From Bradyrhizobium sp. B097 (GTDB taxonomy: Bacteria > Pseudomonadota > Alphaproteobacteria > Rhizobiales > Xanthobacteraceae), in the NCBI RefSeq assembly GCF_038957035.1, contig NZ_CP152412.1:7870501-7934500 (forward strand): a DNA stretch of 64,000 nt, in the 5' to 3' direction. The notes under the pieces were generated by a model that saw only the letters and a list, made by a program, of their open reading frames with translations, had not been told where the DNA came from and made no database searches. Shown piece by piece: positions 34,904 through 43,637 of the stretch; within the stretch, counting starts at the first letter, position 1, and each line of letters opens with the position of its first letter. A program made the translations under genes and the position numbers.

Positions 34904-35317
34904 TCACACCTCGACGATCACGTAATTGTCTTCGATGTGCACCGGAAACGTCTCGGCGACATACGGCCCCTTCTGCAAGTCGGCGCCGCTCTCGACCGCG
35001 ACCGGATAGGCGCGGATCCTGAACCGCTTGGGGTCGAACCAGGATTGGCCGTTGCGCATGTCGAATTCCCAGCCGTGCCACGGACAGCGCAGCATCTCGC
35101 CGATACGGTCGCGCTGATAGACGCCGGGCTCCGGCGAGGTCAGGCGCGCCACGCAGGCCGCCTTCTCCAGCGGCGCACCTTCATGCGGACAGCGATTGAG
35201 CAGCGCGAAGAACTCGCCATTGACGTGGAACACGACGATGTCGCGGCCCTCGAGGCCGAACACCTTGTTGCCGCCGGCAGGAATCTCAGTGGTGCGCGCG
35301 ACGATGTGACGGGCCAT
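34904..35317 (-). CDS. Rieske-type 2Fe-2S ferredoxin
   Basis: A 137-residue Rieske protein. The two cluster boxes are CPHEGAPL (Cys43, His45) and CPWHGWEFD (Cys78, His81), the canonical C-x-H...C-x2-H set. It is longer than minimal ferredoxins of dioxygenase systems and shows the GEMLRCPWHGWEF pattern seen in stand-alone nitrite-reductase-small-subunit-like Rieske proteins. ATG 35317 begins MARHIVART. It lies between the amidohydrolases and the GST, so it may supply electrons in a catabolic route, but no oxygenase alpha subunit is in the window. Confidence 0.92.
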   Translation of the reverse strand: MARHIVARTTEIPAGGNKVFGLEGRDIVVFHVNGEFFALLNRCPHEGAPLEKAACVARLTSPEPGVYQRDRIGEMLRCPWHGWEFDMRNGQSWFDPKRFRIRAYPVAVESGADLQKGPYVAETFPVHIEDNYVIVEV

Positions 35318-35375
35318 CGGAATCCTAGTGCAGGATGAGGTCAGGTTGAAACGGTCTCGCAACAGACTCCCTGCA

Positions 35376-35528
35376 CCTCTCCCGCTTGCGGGGGTCGAGA
35401 CGAGCGAAGCTCGCTCTTAGGTCGTATCGCATCGTCAGATGCGATACGGGTGGGGGTTCTCTCCACGCGAAGAGTGTCGCGAGCGGCGACACCCCCACCC
35501 CTGCCCTCCCCCGCAAGCGGGAGAGGGA
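35376..35528. repeat. palindromic repeat (type D)
   Basis: Starts CCTCTCCCGCTTGCGGG and ends CCCGCAAGCGGGAGAGG, with inner ATACGGGTGGGGG and CCCCCACCC arms. Same family as 31753-31876. It fills the gap between the Rieske gene and the amidohydrolase. Confidence 0.75.
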
Positions 35529-35572
35529 GCGCAGTTCCGTCGCGGTTGCTGCTCGATCCAATCTCATCACAC

Positions 35573-36685
35573 TCAGAACTTGTAGACCGCGCGGGCGTTG
35601 CTGTTGAAGATCTTGCGCCGCTCGGCGTCGCTCAGCGGCGTCTTGAACGCGAAGCGCGCGTCGTCATAGTCCCAGTGCGGATAGTCCGACGAGAACAGCA
35701 GCCGGTCGATCCCGACCCATTCGATCAGCTGGCGCAGGTGCTTGGCTTCATCCGGCTCGTCGATCGGCTGGGTCGTGAACCAGAAATGCTGCTTCACATA
35801 TTCGCTCGGCTTGCGCTTCAGATGCGGCACCTCGCTGCGGAAGCGCTCGAAATGCTGATCCATCCGCCACATCGTCGCCGGGATCCATCCGAAGCCGCCC
35901 TCGATGAACACGATCTTCAGCTTCGGGAAGCGCTCGGGAACGCCTTCCAGCACAAGGCTCGTGAGGTTCGAGGCGACCGTATGCGCGTTCGACTGATGCT
36001 CCTCGCAGTAATAGGACGGCCAGCCGCCGCCGGTCGGCGCATGCCCGCCATAGCCGCCGACATGAATGCCGAGCGGCAGATCGAGCTCTTGCGCGCGCTC
36101 ATAGATCGGCCAGTAGCGGCGCCGGCCGAGCGGCTCGTTGGCGCGCGGCGAGACGTTGATCTGGATGTATTCGCCGGTTTTGGCGCAACGGTCGATCTCG
36201 GCGAGGCCGAGGTCGGAGCCGTCCTGCCCGACCAGGATCGAGGCCTTCAGGCGCGGATCGCGATGCGCCCAGAACGCGAGCTGCCAGTCGTTGATGGCGC
36301 GCTGGATCGCGGCGCCGAATTCCAGATTCTGCTGCGAGAAGATGAAGAGGTCGAGCACCTGCAGAATCCCGAACTCGACATCGAACGGATCGAGATGCTG
36401 CTTGCGCATGAAGTCGAGATCGGAGCCGGGCACGCCGCCGGTCGGCGGCCACGCATCGCGCCGCGCGATCAGCGGCGAGGAGCGCGGATACGGCGTGGTG
36501 CCGATATAGGGCGTGCGCAGATGGCTGCCATATTCCTTCAGATGCTGCTGCCAGCGATTTGGCAGGAACTCGTAGAGGTCGCTGTGCGCATGAATGCTCG
36601 GATGGATGTCGCAATCGATGATCTTGAGCCGCGTCGCCGCGGTGATCTCCTGGTCGAGCATCGGGCGGTCGATGACGTCACTCAT
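35573..36685 (-). CDS. ACMSD-type amidohydrolase (1)
   Basis: A 370-residue metal-dependent amidohydrolase of the COG2159 group. The metal motif IIDCDIHPS (H-x-H variant: Asp-Ile-His) is near residues 22-30, the central His is in LPLGIHVGG, and the C-terminal acid is in LLFSSDYPHWD. The group contains decarboxylases and ring-fission hydrolases such as ACMSD and gamma-resorcylate decarboxylase. Substrate unknown. It ends 12 bases after the related gene upstream, so the two are cotranscribed and may act as partners. Confidence 0.9.
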   Translation of the reverse strand: MSDVIDRPMLDQEITAATRLKIIDCDIHPSIHAHSDLYEFLPNRWQQHLKEYGSHLRTPYIGTTPYPRSSPLIARRDAWPPTGGVPGSDLDFMRKQHLDPFDVEFGILQVLDLFIFSQQNLEFGAAIQRAINDWQLAFWAHRDPRLKASILVGQDGSDLGLAEIDRCAKTGEYIQINVSPRANEPLGRRRYWPIYERAQELDLPLGIHVGGYGGHAPTGGGWPSYYCEEHQSNAHTVASNLTSLVLEGVPERFPKLKIVFIEGGFGWIPATMWRMDQHFERFRSEVPHLKRKPSEYVKQHFWFTTQPIDEPDEAKHLRQLIEWVGIDRLLFSSDYPHWDYDDARFAFKTPLSDAERRKIFNSNARAVYKF

Positions 36686-36697
36686 GCGATCCTCCTC

Positions 36698-37762
36698 TTA
36701 GGAGTCGAGTTTGAGACGCGGAAAGGTTTCCAAGGGATTATCTTCGCACATCCGCCTGATGATGCCGTCAGGCAAATACGGCGGGACCGGATCGTCACCA
36801 TCGAACTGCCAGTGCGGATAGTCCGACGCGAACAGGAACATCTTGTCGGAGCCGATCTGGTCGATGATATCTGCGACGCCGGTTGCATCCATCGGCGCAT
36901 CGAACGGCTGCATGGTGACACGGAAATGGTCGCGGATGATCGCGGCCGGCTCGCGCTCCACCCACGGCACCTCGACACGCACGCCGCGCCAGGTCTTGTT
37001 GGCGCGCCACATGAAGGCGGGCAGCCAGCTCACCCCCGACTCCATCAGCACGACCGTCAAGCCCGGATACTTCCCGAACACGCCCTCATAGATCAGGCTC
37101 AATGTCTGCGCCTGGAACGCCTGCGCTTCGGCCAGATAATATTCGTAGCGATAGGACGGCCAGCCGATCGAGCTCGGCGCGCCGCGGTAGGCGCTGCCGG
37201 CGTGGATCGCGATCGGCAGTCTATACTTCTCCGCGGCCTGATAGATCGGCCAGTAGTGCCGCCGCCCGAGCAGCATCTCGCCTTGCGAGGGCACCAGCAC
37301 CGAGACAAACCTGTTATCGCCGGCGCGGCGCTCGATCTCCTCGACCGCAAGATCCGGCGCCTGGATCGGCACCACGATCGAAGCGCGCAGCCGCGTGTCC
37401 CTGGCAAGCCACTCGGCCGCGATCCAGTCGTTGATCGCCTTGCAGAAGTCCGCCGCCATGTAGGGATCGAACACCGCCTGCGCGCCATAGACGACATTGC
37501 AGATCGCGTGGCTGGCGCCGAGCTGATCGAACGCGCCGCGCTGCACCATGGCGAGATCGCTGCCGGGCTTGCGGCCGTCGGCCGGCCGCCAGTCGGCACG
37601 GCCGGACAGCGGCATCGACGGCGGATAGGAATTGAGGTCGAGGCCGTCGATGGCACGGCTGACCACCTGTTCCTTCCAATGATCGCTCAGATAAGGCAGC
37701 AGCGTGGTGCGCGTTCCCCCCACCGCGGGATGGATGTCGCAGTCGATGCGCGTGGCCGCCAT
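36698..37762 (-). CDS. ACMSD-type amidohydrolase (2)
   Basis: A 354-residue relative of the 35573 protein, sharing RIDCDIHPA at the start, LPIAIHAGS in the middle and MFLFASDYPHWQFDGDD near the end. The two proteins are diverged enough to be different subunits or to have different substrates. ATG 37762 is supported by GAGGAGC directly upstream; the longer frame from 37858 is unlikely. It is the first gene of the leftward run that includes the Rieske, GST and reductase genes. Confidence 0.9.
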   Translation of the reverse strand: MAATRIDCDIHPAVGGTRTTLLPYLSDHWKEQVVSRAIDGLDLNSYPPSMPLSGRADWRPADGRKPGSDLAMVQRGAFDQLGASHAICNVVYGAQAVFDPYMAADFCKAINDWIAAEWLARDTRLRASIVVPIQAPDLAVEEIERRAGDNRFVSVLVPSQGEMLLGRRHYWPIYQAAEKYRLPIAIHAGSAYRGAPSSIGWPSYRYEYYLAEAQAFQAQTLSLIYEGVFGKYPGLTVVLMESGVSWLPAFMWRANKTWRGVRVEVPWVEREPAAIIRDHFRVTMQPFDAPMDATGVADIIDQIGSDKMFLFASDYPHWQFDGDDPVPPYLPDGIIRRMCEDNPLETFPRLKLDS

Positions 37763-37994
37763 GGCGCTCCTCGAATTGTCTTTGTCTTCGTTGTTGGCGG
37801 CATCGCTGCCGCGGACCGGACTGTGACGCCGATGGCGCGATCGTGCAAGCGGGTCCACGCGGGGCCGCCCTGCCCTGTGCGCGCAGCGCGCTCACGTGAA
37901 CTTGCAGAATGGCATGTGAACGGCATCACCCATCGAGGCCGCAAGGCGTGCTAGCCATTCCGCGCCGCGAAAAGCGCAGATACAGGAGACGGGA

Positions 37995-38486
37995 ATGAGG
38001 CTTGGAATGAGACTGGGCCGCTGGACGATCCTCGCATGTTCATTGTCGCTGACCTCGTCCGCCGCATGGGCCGCGCCCGCAACCACCTCCGGCTCGGTCG
38101 CGCTGGCGCTTGCCGGCGTGGTGGCGCCCTATTCCTCGCTGCCGGCCAGGGAGAAGAAGGCCGTCGCCGCGTTCTTTGGCGGCGACAGCAACGTCCGCGT
38201 TACCAGGAAGATCACCGTCACCGCCGACAAGGTCGTCTGCCGCGCCAGCAATGTCGACATCACCTCGCGCTCCTGCGCGCTGACCTTCGGCAGCAGGACC
38301 CACACCGTGAAGGGCCGCGAAGCCAACGCGATCTACGCGACCGTGGCGCTGGCCGGCGTTCCCGGCGACGGAGCCGCCGGAACGATCTACGAAGCGCTAT
38401 CGAAATTGTCCTGCACGCTCGATCCCGCTGTGATCAAGAACAAGGCCGGCGGCGGCGCCGACTGCAGCTTCGAGCCGGGGAATTAG
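37995..38486 (+). CDS. exported hypothetical protein
   Basis: A 163-residue protein with an N-terminal signal peptide (LGRWTILACSLSLTSSAAWAAP, cut near residue 27). The mature part has five cysteines and the segments VVAPYSSLPAREKKAVAAFF and FGSRTHTVKGREANAIYATVALAGV, with an alpha/beta look. AGGAGACGGGA precedes ATG 37995; the second in-frame ATG (38007) would still give a signal. Probably periplasmic. No family recognised. It is convergent with the DJ-1 gene. Confidence 0.78.
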   Translation: MRLGMRLGRWTILACSLSLTSSAAWAAPATTSGSVALALAGVVAPYSSLPAREKKAVAAFFGGDSNVRVTRKITVTADKVVCRASNVDITSRSCALTFGSRTHTVKGREANAIYATVALAGVPGDGAAGTIYEALSKLSCTLDPAVIKNKAGGGADCSFEPGN

Positions 38487-38507
38487 AGCGCACCTGAAAG
38501 GCGGTGC

Positions 38508-39218
38508 TCAAGCTCCCACGACGACGCCCAGCCTGGCGGCCACGCGGCGTGCGGTCTCCTCCCGCTGCGCCGTGATCGCGCGTACGGCCTCGCGCGACTG
38601 CTGCAGGATCTCGGGCGGCGCGGTCTCCGGCGTGCCGCTGTCGAACGGCGGCTCCGGCGCATACACCATATAGAGCTGGATCGCGCGCGCGGCATCGTCG
38701 CCGCGCAATTCAGCCGCGAGCCGCAATGCGCCATCGATGCCTGCCGTGACTCCGGCGGCAAACACAAAGCTTCCGTCCACCACCACGCGCTGGTTCACGG
38801 GCGTCGCGCCGAAGAACGGCAGCAGATGAAACGACGCCCAATGCGTCGTCGCCCTGCGCCCCTTCAGAAGGCCGGCCGCTCCGCAGATCAGCGCGCCCGT
38901 GCAAACCGAGAAGATGCGGCATGCGCCTGCCGCCTGCCGGCTGATCCAGCCGAGCACTTCCGCGTCCTCCATCAGGGCTTGCTGACCGAAGCCGCCCGGC
39001 ACATGCAGCACATCGAGCGGCGGCGCTTCGGCCAGCGTCGCATCCGGTGTCAGCCGCAATCCCTTGATGTCGCGGACGGGCTCGGCGGTCTTGCCGTAGA
39101 TGCGGTAGGTCGAATTCGGAATCCGCGACAGCACCTCGAACGGCCCGGTCAAATCGATTTGATCGACGCCTTCGAACAGCAGTGATCCGATCCGCAAGTG
39201 GACATCGTGAGCAATCAT
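38508..39218 (-). CDS. DJ-1/PfpI-family protein (isonitrile-hydratase-like)
   Basis: A 236-residue DJ-1 superfamily protein. Glu16 (LLFEGVDQ) and nucleophile Cys106 in RIFSVCTGAL form the typical elbow, followed by RRATTHW. This resembles InhA isonitrile hydratase and the enzyme-like relatives of GlxA regulators. The extra C-terminal 50 residues are helical. It is divergent from a GlxA-type regulator that carries the same domain, so it is probably its target. Substrate unknown. Confidence 0.88.
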   Translation of the reverse strand: MIAHDVHLRIGSLLFEGVDQIDLTGPFEVLSRIPNSTYRIYGKTAEPVRDIKGLRLTPDATLAEAPPLDVLHVPGGFGQQALMEDAEVLGWISRQAAGACRIFSVCTGALICGAAGLLKGRRATTHWASFHLLPFFGATPVNQRVVVDGSFVFAAGVTAGIDGALRLAAELRGDDAARAIQLYMVYAPEPPFDSGTPETAPPEILQQSREAVRAITAQREETARRVAARLGVVVGA

Positions 39219-39257
39219 CGAACTTCCCTCAAACTTCGCGTGAACTTTCCCTGCACT

Positions 39258-40289
39258 ATGGACAAAGCGAATCTAGCGCGGCACGCTTCAGCGATGACGC
39301 CAACCAGCCCACGTTTCTCGCCAAACAGCCGCCGCCTGATCGAAGTGCTGGCTTATCCGGCGGTGCAATTGCTCGACGTCACCGGGCCGTTGCAGGTGTT
39401 CGCTTCCGCCAACGCGCTGGCGGCCAGGGCAGGCAATGCCGAGCCTTATGAGGTCCGCGTCGTCGCCAAGGACGGGCCCACGATCGAAGCATCGGCCGGT
39501 GTCGGGCTCGCGGTGCACCCGCTGCCCGCCGTCAGCACAGCGGTCGACACGCTGGTGATTCCGGGCGGCGACGGCGTCAATGCAGCGGCCGCCGATCGCG
39601 CTTTGGTGGACTGGGTACGCGGACGCGCCGGGCAAGCACGCCGCACCGCATCGGTCTGCACCGGCGCGTTCCTGCTCGCGGCATCGGGCGTTCTCGATGG
39701 CCGTCGTGCCGCGACCCACTGGCAATTCTGTTCGGAGCTCGCCGAGCGCTTTCCCGATATTCGTGTCGAGTCCGATCCGATCTTCGTGCGCGACGGATCG
39801 TTCTGGACGTCGGCCGGCGTCACGTCCGGCATCGATCTCGCGCTGGCACTGTTGGAGGAAGACCTCGGCCGCGCGGCGGCGCTTGCCGTTGCCCGCTATC
39901 TCGTGGTGTTCTTCAAGCGGCCGGGCGGACAGGCGCAGTTCAGCGAAATCCTGTCGCTGCAAACGACTGACGACAGGTTCGGCGCGCTGCATGACTGGAT
40001 CAGCGGCCATCTGGCCGACGACCTCTCGCTTTCGACGCTGGCGAAACAGGCCGGCATGAGCGAGCGCAGCTTCAGCCGGCACTACGCCGATGCAACCGGG
40101 TTGACGCCGGCACGCGCGATCGAGCGATTGCGAGTCGAGGGCGCCCGGCATCTGCTCTCGGAGACGCGCCTGCCGATCAAGCGAATCTCGCAGCGCTGCG
40201 GCTTTGGATCGGAGGAGACGATGCGCCGCAGCTTCCTGCGCGTGCTGTCGACCACACCGCAGGATTACCGCGCCAGATTTGCGCGCTAA
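39258..40289 (+). CDS. GlxA-family regulator (DJ-1/PfpI + AraC)
   Basis: A 343-residue two-domain regulator. Residues 30-220 form a DJ-1/PfpI fold (VLAYPAVQLLDVTGPLQVFASAN, with Cys in RTASVCTGAFLLAASG). The last 100 residues are an AraC/XylS DNA-binding domain with two helix-turn-helix motifs (LSTLAKQAGMSERSFSRHYADATG and IKRISQRCGFGSEETMRRSF). The start is uncertain: ATG 39258 or 39294; neither has a strong ribosome site. It probably controls the divergent DJ-1 gene. Confidence 0.88.
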   Translation: MDKANLARHASAMTPTSPRFSPNSRRLIEVLAYPAVQLLDVTGPLQVFASANALAARAGNAEPYEVRVVAKDGPTIEASAGVGLAVHPLPAVSTAVDTLVIPGGDGVNAAAADRALVDWVRGRAGQARRTASVCTGAFLLAASGVLDGRRAATHWQFCSELAERFPDIRVESDPIFVRDGSFWTSAGVTSGIDLALALLEEDLGRAAALAVARYLVVFFKRPGGQAQFSEILSLQTTDDRFGALHDWISGHLADDLSLSTLAKQAGMSERSFSRHYADATGLTPARAIERLRVEGARHLLSETRLPIKRISQRCGFGSEETMRRSFLRVLSTTPQDYRARFAR

Positions 40290-40334
40290 GGCATGATGAA
40301 GTTTGGTTGAACTGGCGACGCGAAGACGCTGCCC

Positions 40335-40450
40335 TCCCTCTCCCGCTTGCGGGGGAGGGTTGGGGTGGGGGTATCACCGCGCATCCCATGCTGGAGAGAG
40401 CCCCCACCCGCCGCGCCATGCGCGGCGGCCTCCCCCCGCAAGCGGGAGAG
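40335..40450. repeat. palindromic repeat (type D)
   Basis: Starts CCTCTCCCGCTTGCGGGGGAGG and ends CCGCAAGCGGGAGAGG with GGTGGGGG and CCCCCACC inside. Lies between the GlxA-type gene and the CMD-family gene; the remainder of the gap holds no ORF of note. Confidence 0.75.
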
Positions 40451-40549
40451 GCGAAGCGCGTCTGGGGGTAAGACCGATTCAACCAAAAATCATTATGCTC
40501 TAGAACGGAGGCGCACGCCGGCCCATGGCCGGCGCGCAGTGTTTGACAC

Positions 40550-41098
40550 TCAACCCTTCCAGGCATGGTCCTGCAAGGCCGGCTCCAGCGGCGGATTGGT
40601 CACGCTGCCGGTGTAGTTGGTGATGGTCGATGCCGCCACAATGGTGATCACTTCAAGCACGAGGTCCTTGTAGAACCCGGCCGCCAGGAATCGTTCGATC
40701 TCCTCGTCGTCGAGCCGCCCGCGCTTTTCGATCAACGACCTCGCCAGCGTCGAGAGCGCGCCGAGAGTCTTGTCGGCAGGCGAGCGGCCGGCACGCATCG
40801 CATCGACATCTTCAGGATCGAGGCCGGCCTGCAGGCCGAGCGCGGAATGCAGTGCGACCGCCCAGGTGCAACCATTGGTCACCGCATCGGTGAGCAGCAC
40901 GGTCTGGATCTGCTGCTCGGTGAAGCTGCCGCCGTGAACCTTGTCGAAGATGCCGATGAAGCTCTGGATCAGCACCGGCGACGTCGCCATCGTCGCCGCA
41001 AGGTTCGGGATCATGCCAAACCGCGCCTCGACGTCACGCAGGGCCGCCTTCGAAGGTTCGGGGGCGGAGTCGAGCGTATGGACAGGAAAACGTGCCAT
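40550..41098 (-). CDS. carboxymuconolactone decarboxylase-family protein
   Basis: A 182-residue AhpD/CMD-fold protein (FTEQQIQTVLLTDAVTNGCTWAVALHSALG). AhpD-type redox members have C-x2-C followed by AHS; here Cys77 is kept but position 80 is Ala, and His84 is kept, so a disulfide-based peroxidase activity is unlikely. It could be a decarboxylase or a structural relative. ATG 41098 starts MARFPVHTL; the longer frame is unlikely. It is on the same strand as the LysR gene but 195 bases away. Confidence 0.85.
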   Translation of the reverse strand: MARFPVHTLDSAPEPSKAALRDVEARFGMIPNLAATMATSPVLIQSFIGIFDKVHGGSFTEQQIQTVLLTDAVTNGCTWAVALHSALGLQAGLDPEDVDAMRAGRSPADKTLGALSTLARSLIEKRGRLDDEEIERFLAAGFYKDLVLEVITIVAASTITNYTGSVTNPPLEPALQDHAWKG

Positions 41099-41292
41099 TG
41101 AACTGCCTTTCACTGTGGTGATTGAACCCGAGGCCGCCGGACGCAACTGAGCTGTTGCGATCGACGCGCCGGCATCGGAGTTCGATGGGAGCTATCTAGC
41201 CGCGCCCTGACGCGAATGTTCGCCAAACTCCCCACATTCCACGCCATCCGCGGGGTCTGCGTTGACGCGCGGCTACGTCGCGCGACACTGCC

Positions 41293-42210
41293 TCAAACGG
41301 CGGCACGGTCCTTCACCCGCCGCGTCACGATTCCGAGCAGGCGGCCGAGCGTGCCGCCGGCGGGGCCCTTCTTGCGCGCCAGCGCGAGCGGCGCGACCAG
41401 GCCCGTGGCGCGGTCGAGACGGAGATAGGACACGCCTGCGGTCTCGAGCCGCGCCATCGATTCCGGCACGATCGAAATCCCAAGCCCGGCCGCGACGAGG
41501 CTCAGCGTCGACACCATCCGCGTCGCCTCCTGCGCCACTTTCGGGCTGAAGCCCGCCGCGCGGCAGGCGGCGATGATGCTGTCGTAGAGGCCGGGCCCGG
41601 TCGGACGGCGGTAGAGGATCAGCGGCTCGTCGGCCAGCGCGGCCAATGAAATCCGCCGGCGCGGGTCCTTGCGGGCGCGCGGATGATGGTCGGGCAACGC
41701 GACCAGCATCTCCTCGTCGAGCAGATGCGTGATCGTGAGATTCTCCAGCCGCTCGCTCGGCGAGCGCACGAATGCGGCATCGAGCCGGTCGGCTTCGACG
41801 GCTTCGATCAGCTCGCCAGTCGAGGCCTCTTCCAGAGACAACGTGATCGCCGGCGCGCGCTCGCGCATTTCGCGCATCACGCCGGTGACGAAGGGATGGA
41901 AGGCGGCCGACGAGGTGAAGCCGATCGCAAGCTGGCCTTCCTGGCCGCGGCTCGCGCGGCGCGCGGCTTCCACCGCGAGCTCGGTATCGCGCAGGATCGC
42001 GCGCGCCTTGCCGACGAAGGCGCGGCCGGCGGCGGTCAGCTCCACCCCGCGCGGCTGCCGGCGAAACAGCGGCGCGCCGATCGCAGTTTCCAGCGCGCGG
42101 ATCTGCTGGCTCAGCGGCGGCTGCTGGATGCCGAGCCGCGCGGCGGCTCGGGTGATGTGGCCCTCGTCGGCGACCGCAACGGCATAGCGGAGATGGCGCA
42201 GCTCGATCAT
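41293..42210 (-). CDS. LysR-family regulator
   Basis: A 305-residue LysR protein. The N-terminal winged helix reads LRYAVAVADEGHITRAAARLGIQQPPLSQQIRALE, and the C-terminal co-inducer domain begins near EGQLAIGFTSSAAF. It is divergent from the split chromate-transporter genes and probably controls them. The ATG at 42210 is used; 42222 is an alternative start four codons longer, and neither has a strong ribosome site. A dyad TATCCA-N5-TGGATA in the intergenic region fits a LysR target. Confidence 0.92.
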   Translation of the reverse strand: MIELRHLRYAVAVADEGHITRAAARLGIQQPPLSQQIRALETAIGAPLFRRQPRGVELTAAGRAFVGKARAILRDTELAVEAARRASRGQEGQLAIGFTSSAAFHPFVTGVMREMRERAPAITLSLEEASTGELIEAVEADRLDAAFVRSPSERLENLTITHLLDEEMLVALPDHHPRARKDPRRRISLAALADEPLILYRRPTGPGLYDSIIAACRAAGFSPKVAQEATRMVSTLSLVAAGLGISIVPESMARLETAGVSYLRLDRATGLVAPLALARKKGPAGGTLGRLLGIVTRRVKDRAAV

Positions 42211-42220
42211 CGGGCGATCC

Positions 42221-42263
42221 ATATGCAATGGATATGCAAATTCCCGTATCCATATATTGGATA
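42221..42263. promoter_or_regulatory. candidate LysR binding region
   Basis: Contains two direct ATATGCAA copies and TATCCATATATTGGATA (42247-42263), a dyad with 6-base arms. It lies between the LysR gene and the first chromate-transporter gene, in a conspicuously AT-rich patch. Confidence 0.55.
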
Positions 42264-42322
42264 TTTGGCACGCGGCCAACTAAAGTCAGTTCAACAACGA
42301 ACGAACCGGAGCCGCCCCGCCG

Positions 42323-42889
42323 ATGGACGCCATACCCGCCGCGCAAACCACCAAGCGTCACACACCTGATGTCGGCGAGTTGTTCACGGGCTTCTTCATT
42401 CTCGGACTGACCGGTTTCGGCGGCGTGCTGCCGCTGGCGCGCCACATGATGGTGGAGAAGCGCGGCTGGCTCTCCAGCGCCGAGTTCACCGACCTGCTCG
42501 GGCTCTGCCAGTTCCTGCCCGGCGGCAACATCATCAACATGTCGGTGGCGGTCGGGCTGAAGTTTCGCGGCATCCCCGGTGCGTTCGCGTCGATCCTCGG
42601 CCTGATCGCGGTGCCGACCGCGGTCGTGATCGGCCTTGGTGTGATCTATGGGCGCTTCGCCGACGACCCGGTGGTGCGTCATCTGTTCGGTGGCCTCGCC
42701 GCCGCGGCAGCCGGGCTGTTGATCTCGACCGCGATCAAGATCGCTTGGCCGTTACGCCGCGATGTGCTCGGCCTCGTGATCGGCGCGCTCTGCGTGCTCG
42801 CGATCGCGGTGTTCCGATTGCCGCTGCTGCCAACGCTATTGACGCTCGCGCCGCTCAGCATTGTCCTCAGGTCGAGGCAGGCGTCATGA
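42323..42889 (+). CDS. chromate transporter, N-terminal-type half (CHR family)
   Basis: A 188-residue membrane protein with one CHR domain: LGLTGFGGVLPLARHMMVEK, then LGLCQFLPGGNIINMSVAVG, and about five helices. Short-chain CHR proteins work as pairs encoded by adjacent genes, and this is the first of the pair. They move chromate or a related oxyanion out of the cell. It overlaps the second half-gene by four bases (ATGA). The LysR gene is divergent. Confidence 0.92.
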   Translation: MDAIPAAQTTKRHTPDVGELFTGFFILGLTGFGGVLPLARHMMVEKRGWLSSAEFTDLLGLCQFLPGGNIINMSVAVGLKFRGIPGAFASILGLIAVPTAVVIGLGVIYGRFADDPVVRHLFGGLAAAAAGLLISTAIKIAWPLRRDVLGLVIGALCVLAIAVFRLPLLPTLLTLAPLSIVLRSRQAS

Positions 42890-43416
42890 CCGCAACCCTG
42901 GTCACGCTCGCCCTGATCTTCGCCGAGCTGTCGCTGCTCGCGTTCGGTGGCGGCAACACCATCCTGCCGGAGATGCAGCGCCAGGTGGTCGACATCCATC
43001 ACTGGATGACCGCGCAGGAATTCGGCGCGCTGTTCGCGCTGGCGCAGGCCGCGCCTGGGCCGAACATGATGGTGGTCCCGCTGGTCGGCTGGCATGTCGC
43101 CGGCTTCTCGGGGGTGCTGGTGACCTCGCTCGCCAAGTTCGGGCCGTCGTCGCTCGTCACCGGCTTCGCGCTTCGGCTCTGGGAACGCTTCAAGGACCGG
43201 CCGTGGCGCCGCACGGTGCAGGCCGGGCTGGTTCCGGTCACCGCCGGCCTCGTCACCGCCAGCGCCATCGTCATCACCCATTCGTCGACCTCGAGCTGGG
43301 GCACCATCCTGATCGCGGCCATGGTCGCGATCGCCACCACCACGACCCGGATCCATCCGCTGCTCGCGCTCGCTGCCGGCGCGGTGCTCGGCCTCACCGG
43401 CATCGGCCAGCCCTGA
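42886..43416 (+). CDS. chromate transporter, C-terminal-type half (CHR family)
   Basis: A 176-residue membrane protein with the second CHR domain: LLAFGGGNTILPEMQRQVVD and LAQAAPGPNMMVVPLVGWHVAG. Its last 66 bases (43351-43416), encoding IHPLLALAAGAVLGLTGIGQP to the stop, recur at 45164-45229 with one change. So the gene's 3' end is the apparent insertion site of the islet that follows. The gene itself remains intact. Confidence 0.92.
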   Translation: MTATLVTLALIFAELSLLAFGGGNTILPEMQRQVVDIHHWMTAQEFGALFALAQAAPGPNMMVVPLVGWHVAGFSGVLVTSLAKFGPSSLVTGFALRLWERFKDRPWRRTVQAGLVPVTAGLVTASAIVITHSSTSSWGTILIAAMVAIATTTTRIHPLLALAAGAVLGLTGIGQP

Positions 43417-43637
43417 CGCTATGACAGGGCGGTAAGATTCATCAAGTACACGCGACTGAAGAGCGCACTCGGCCTTCGGCATTGTAGCGCACTCTGCGGC
43501 CCACCGGTTTCCGTCCCATCGTTAGGCCCTTCTAATTGCTTCCTTCATTTTGAGGTTCTGGTTATTGCGGATTATTCAAGCTCGTGGTTATCTGCAACCA
43601 GAGCTTGTAGTGACCATCCAATTTGGGAGAAACGCTA

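Noticed and set aside
35450..37954. Long forward ORF of 834 codons opposite the two amidohydrolases
   Set aside because: It lies fully antisense to two genes with clear motifs. Its translation is low-complexity Arg/Ala/His-rich, as expected for the shadow frame of G+C-rich coding DNA.
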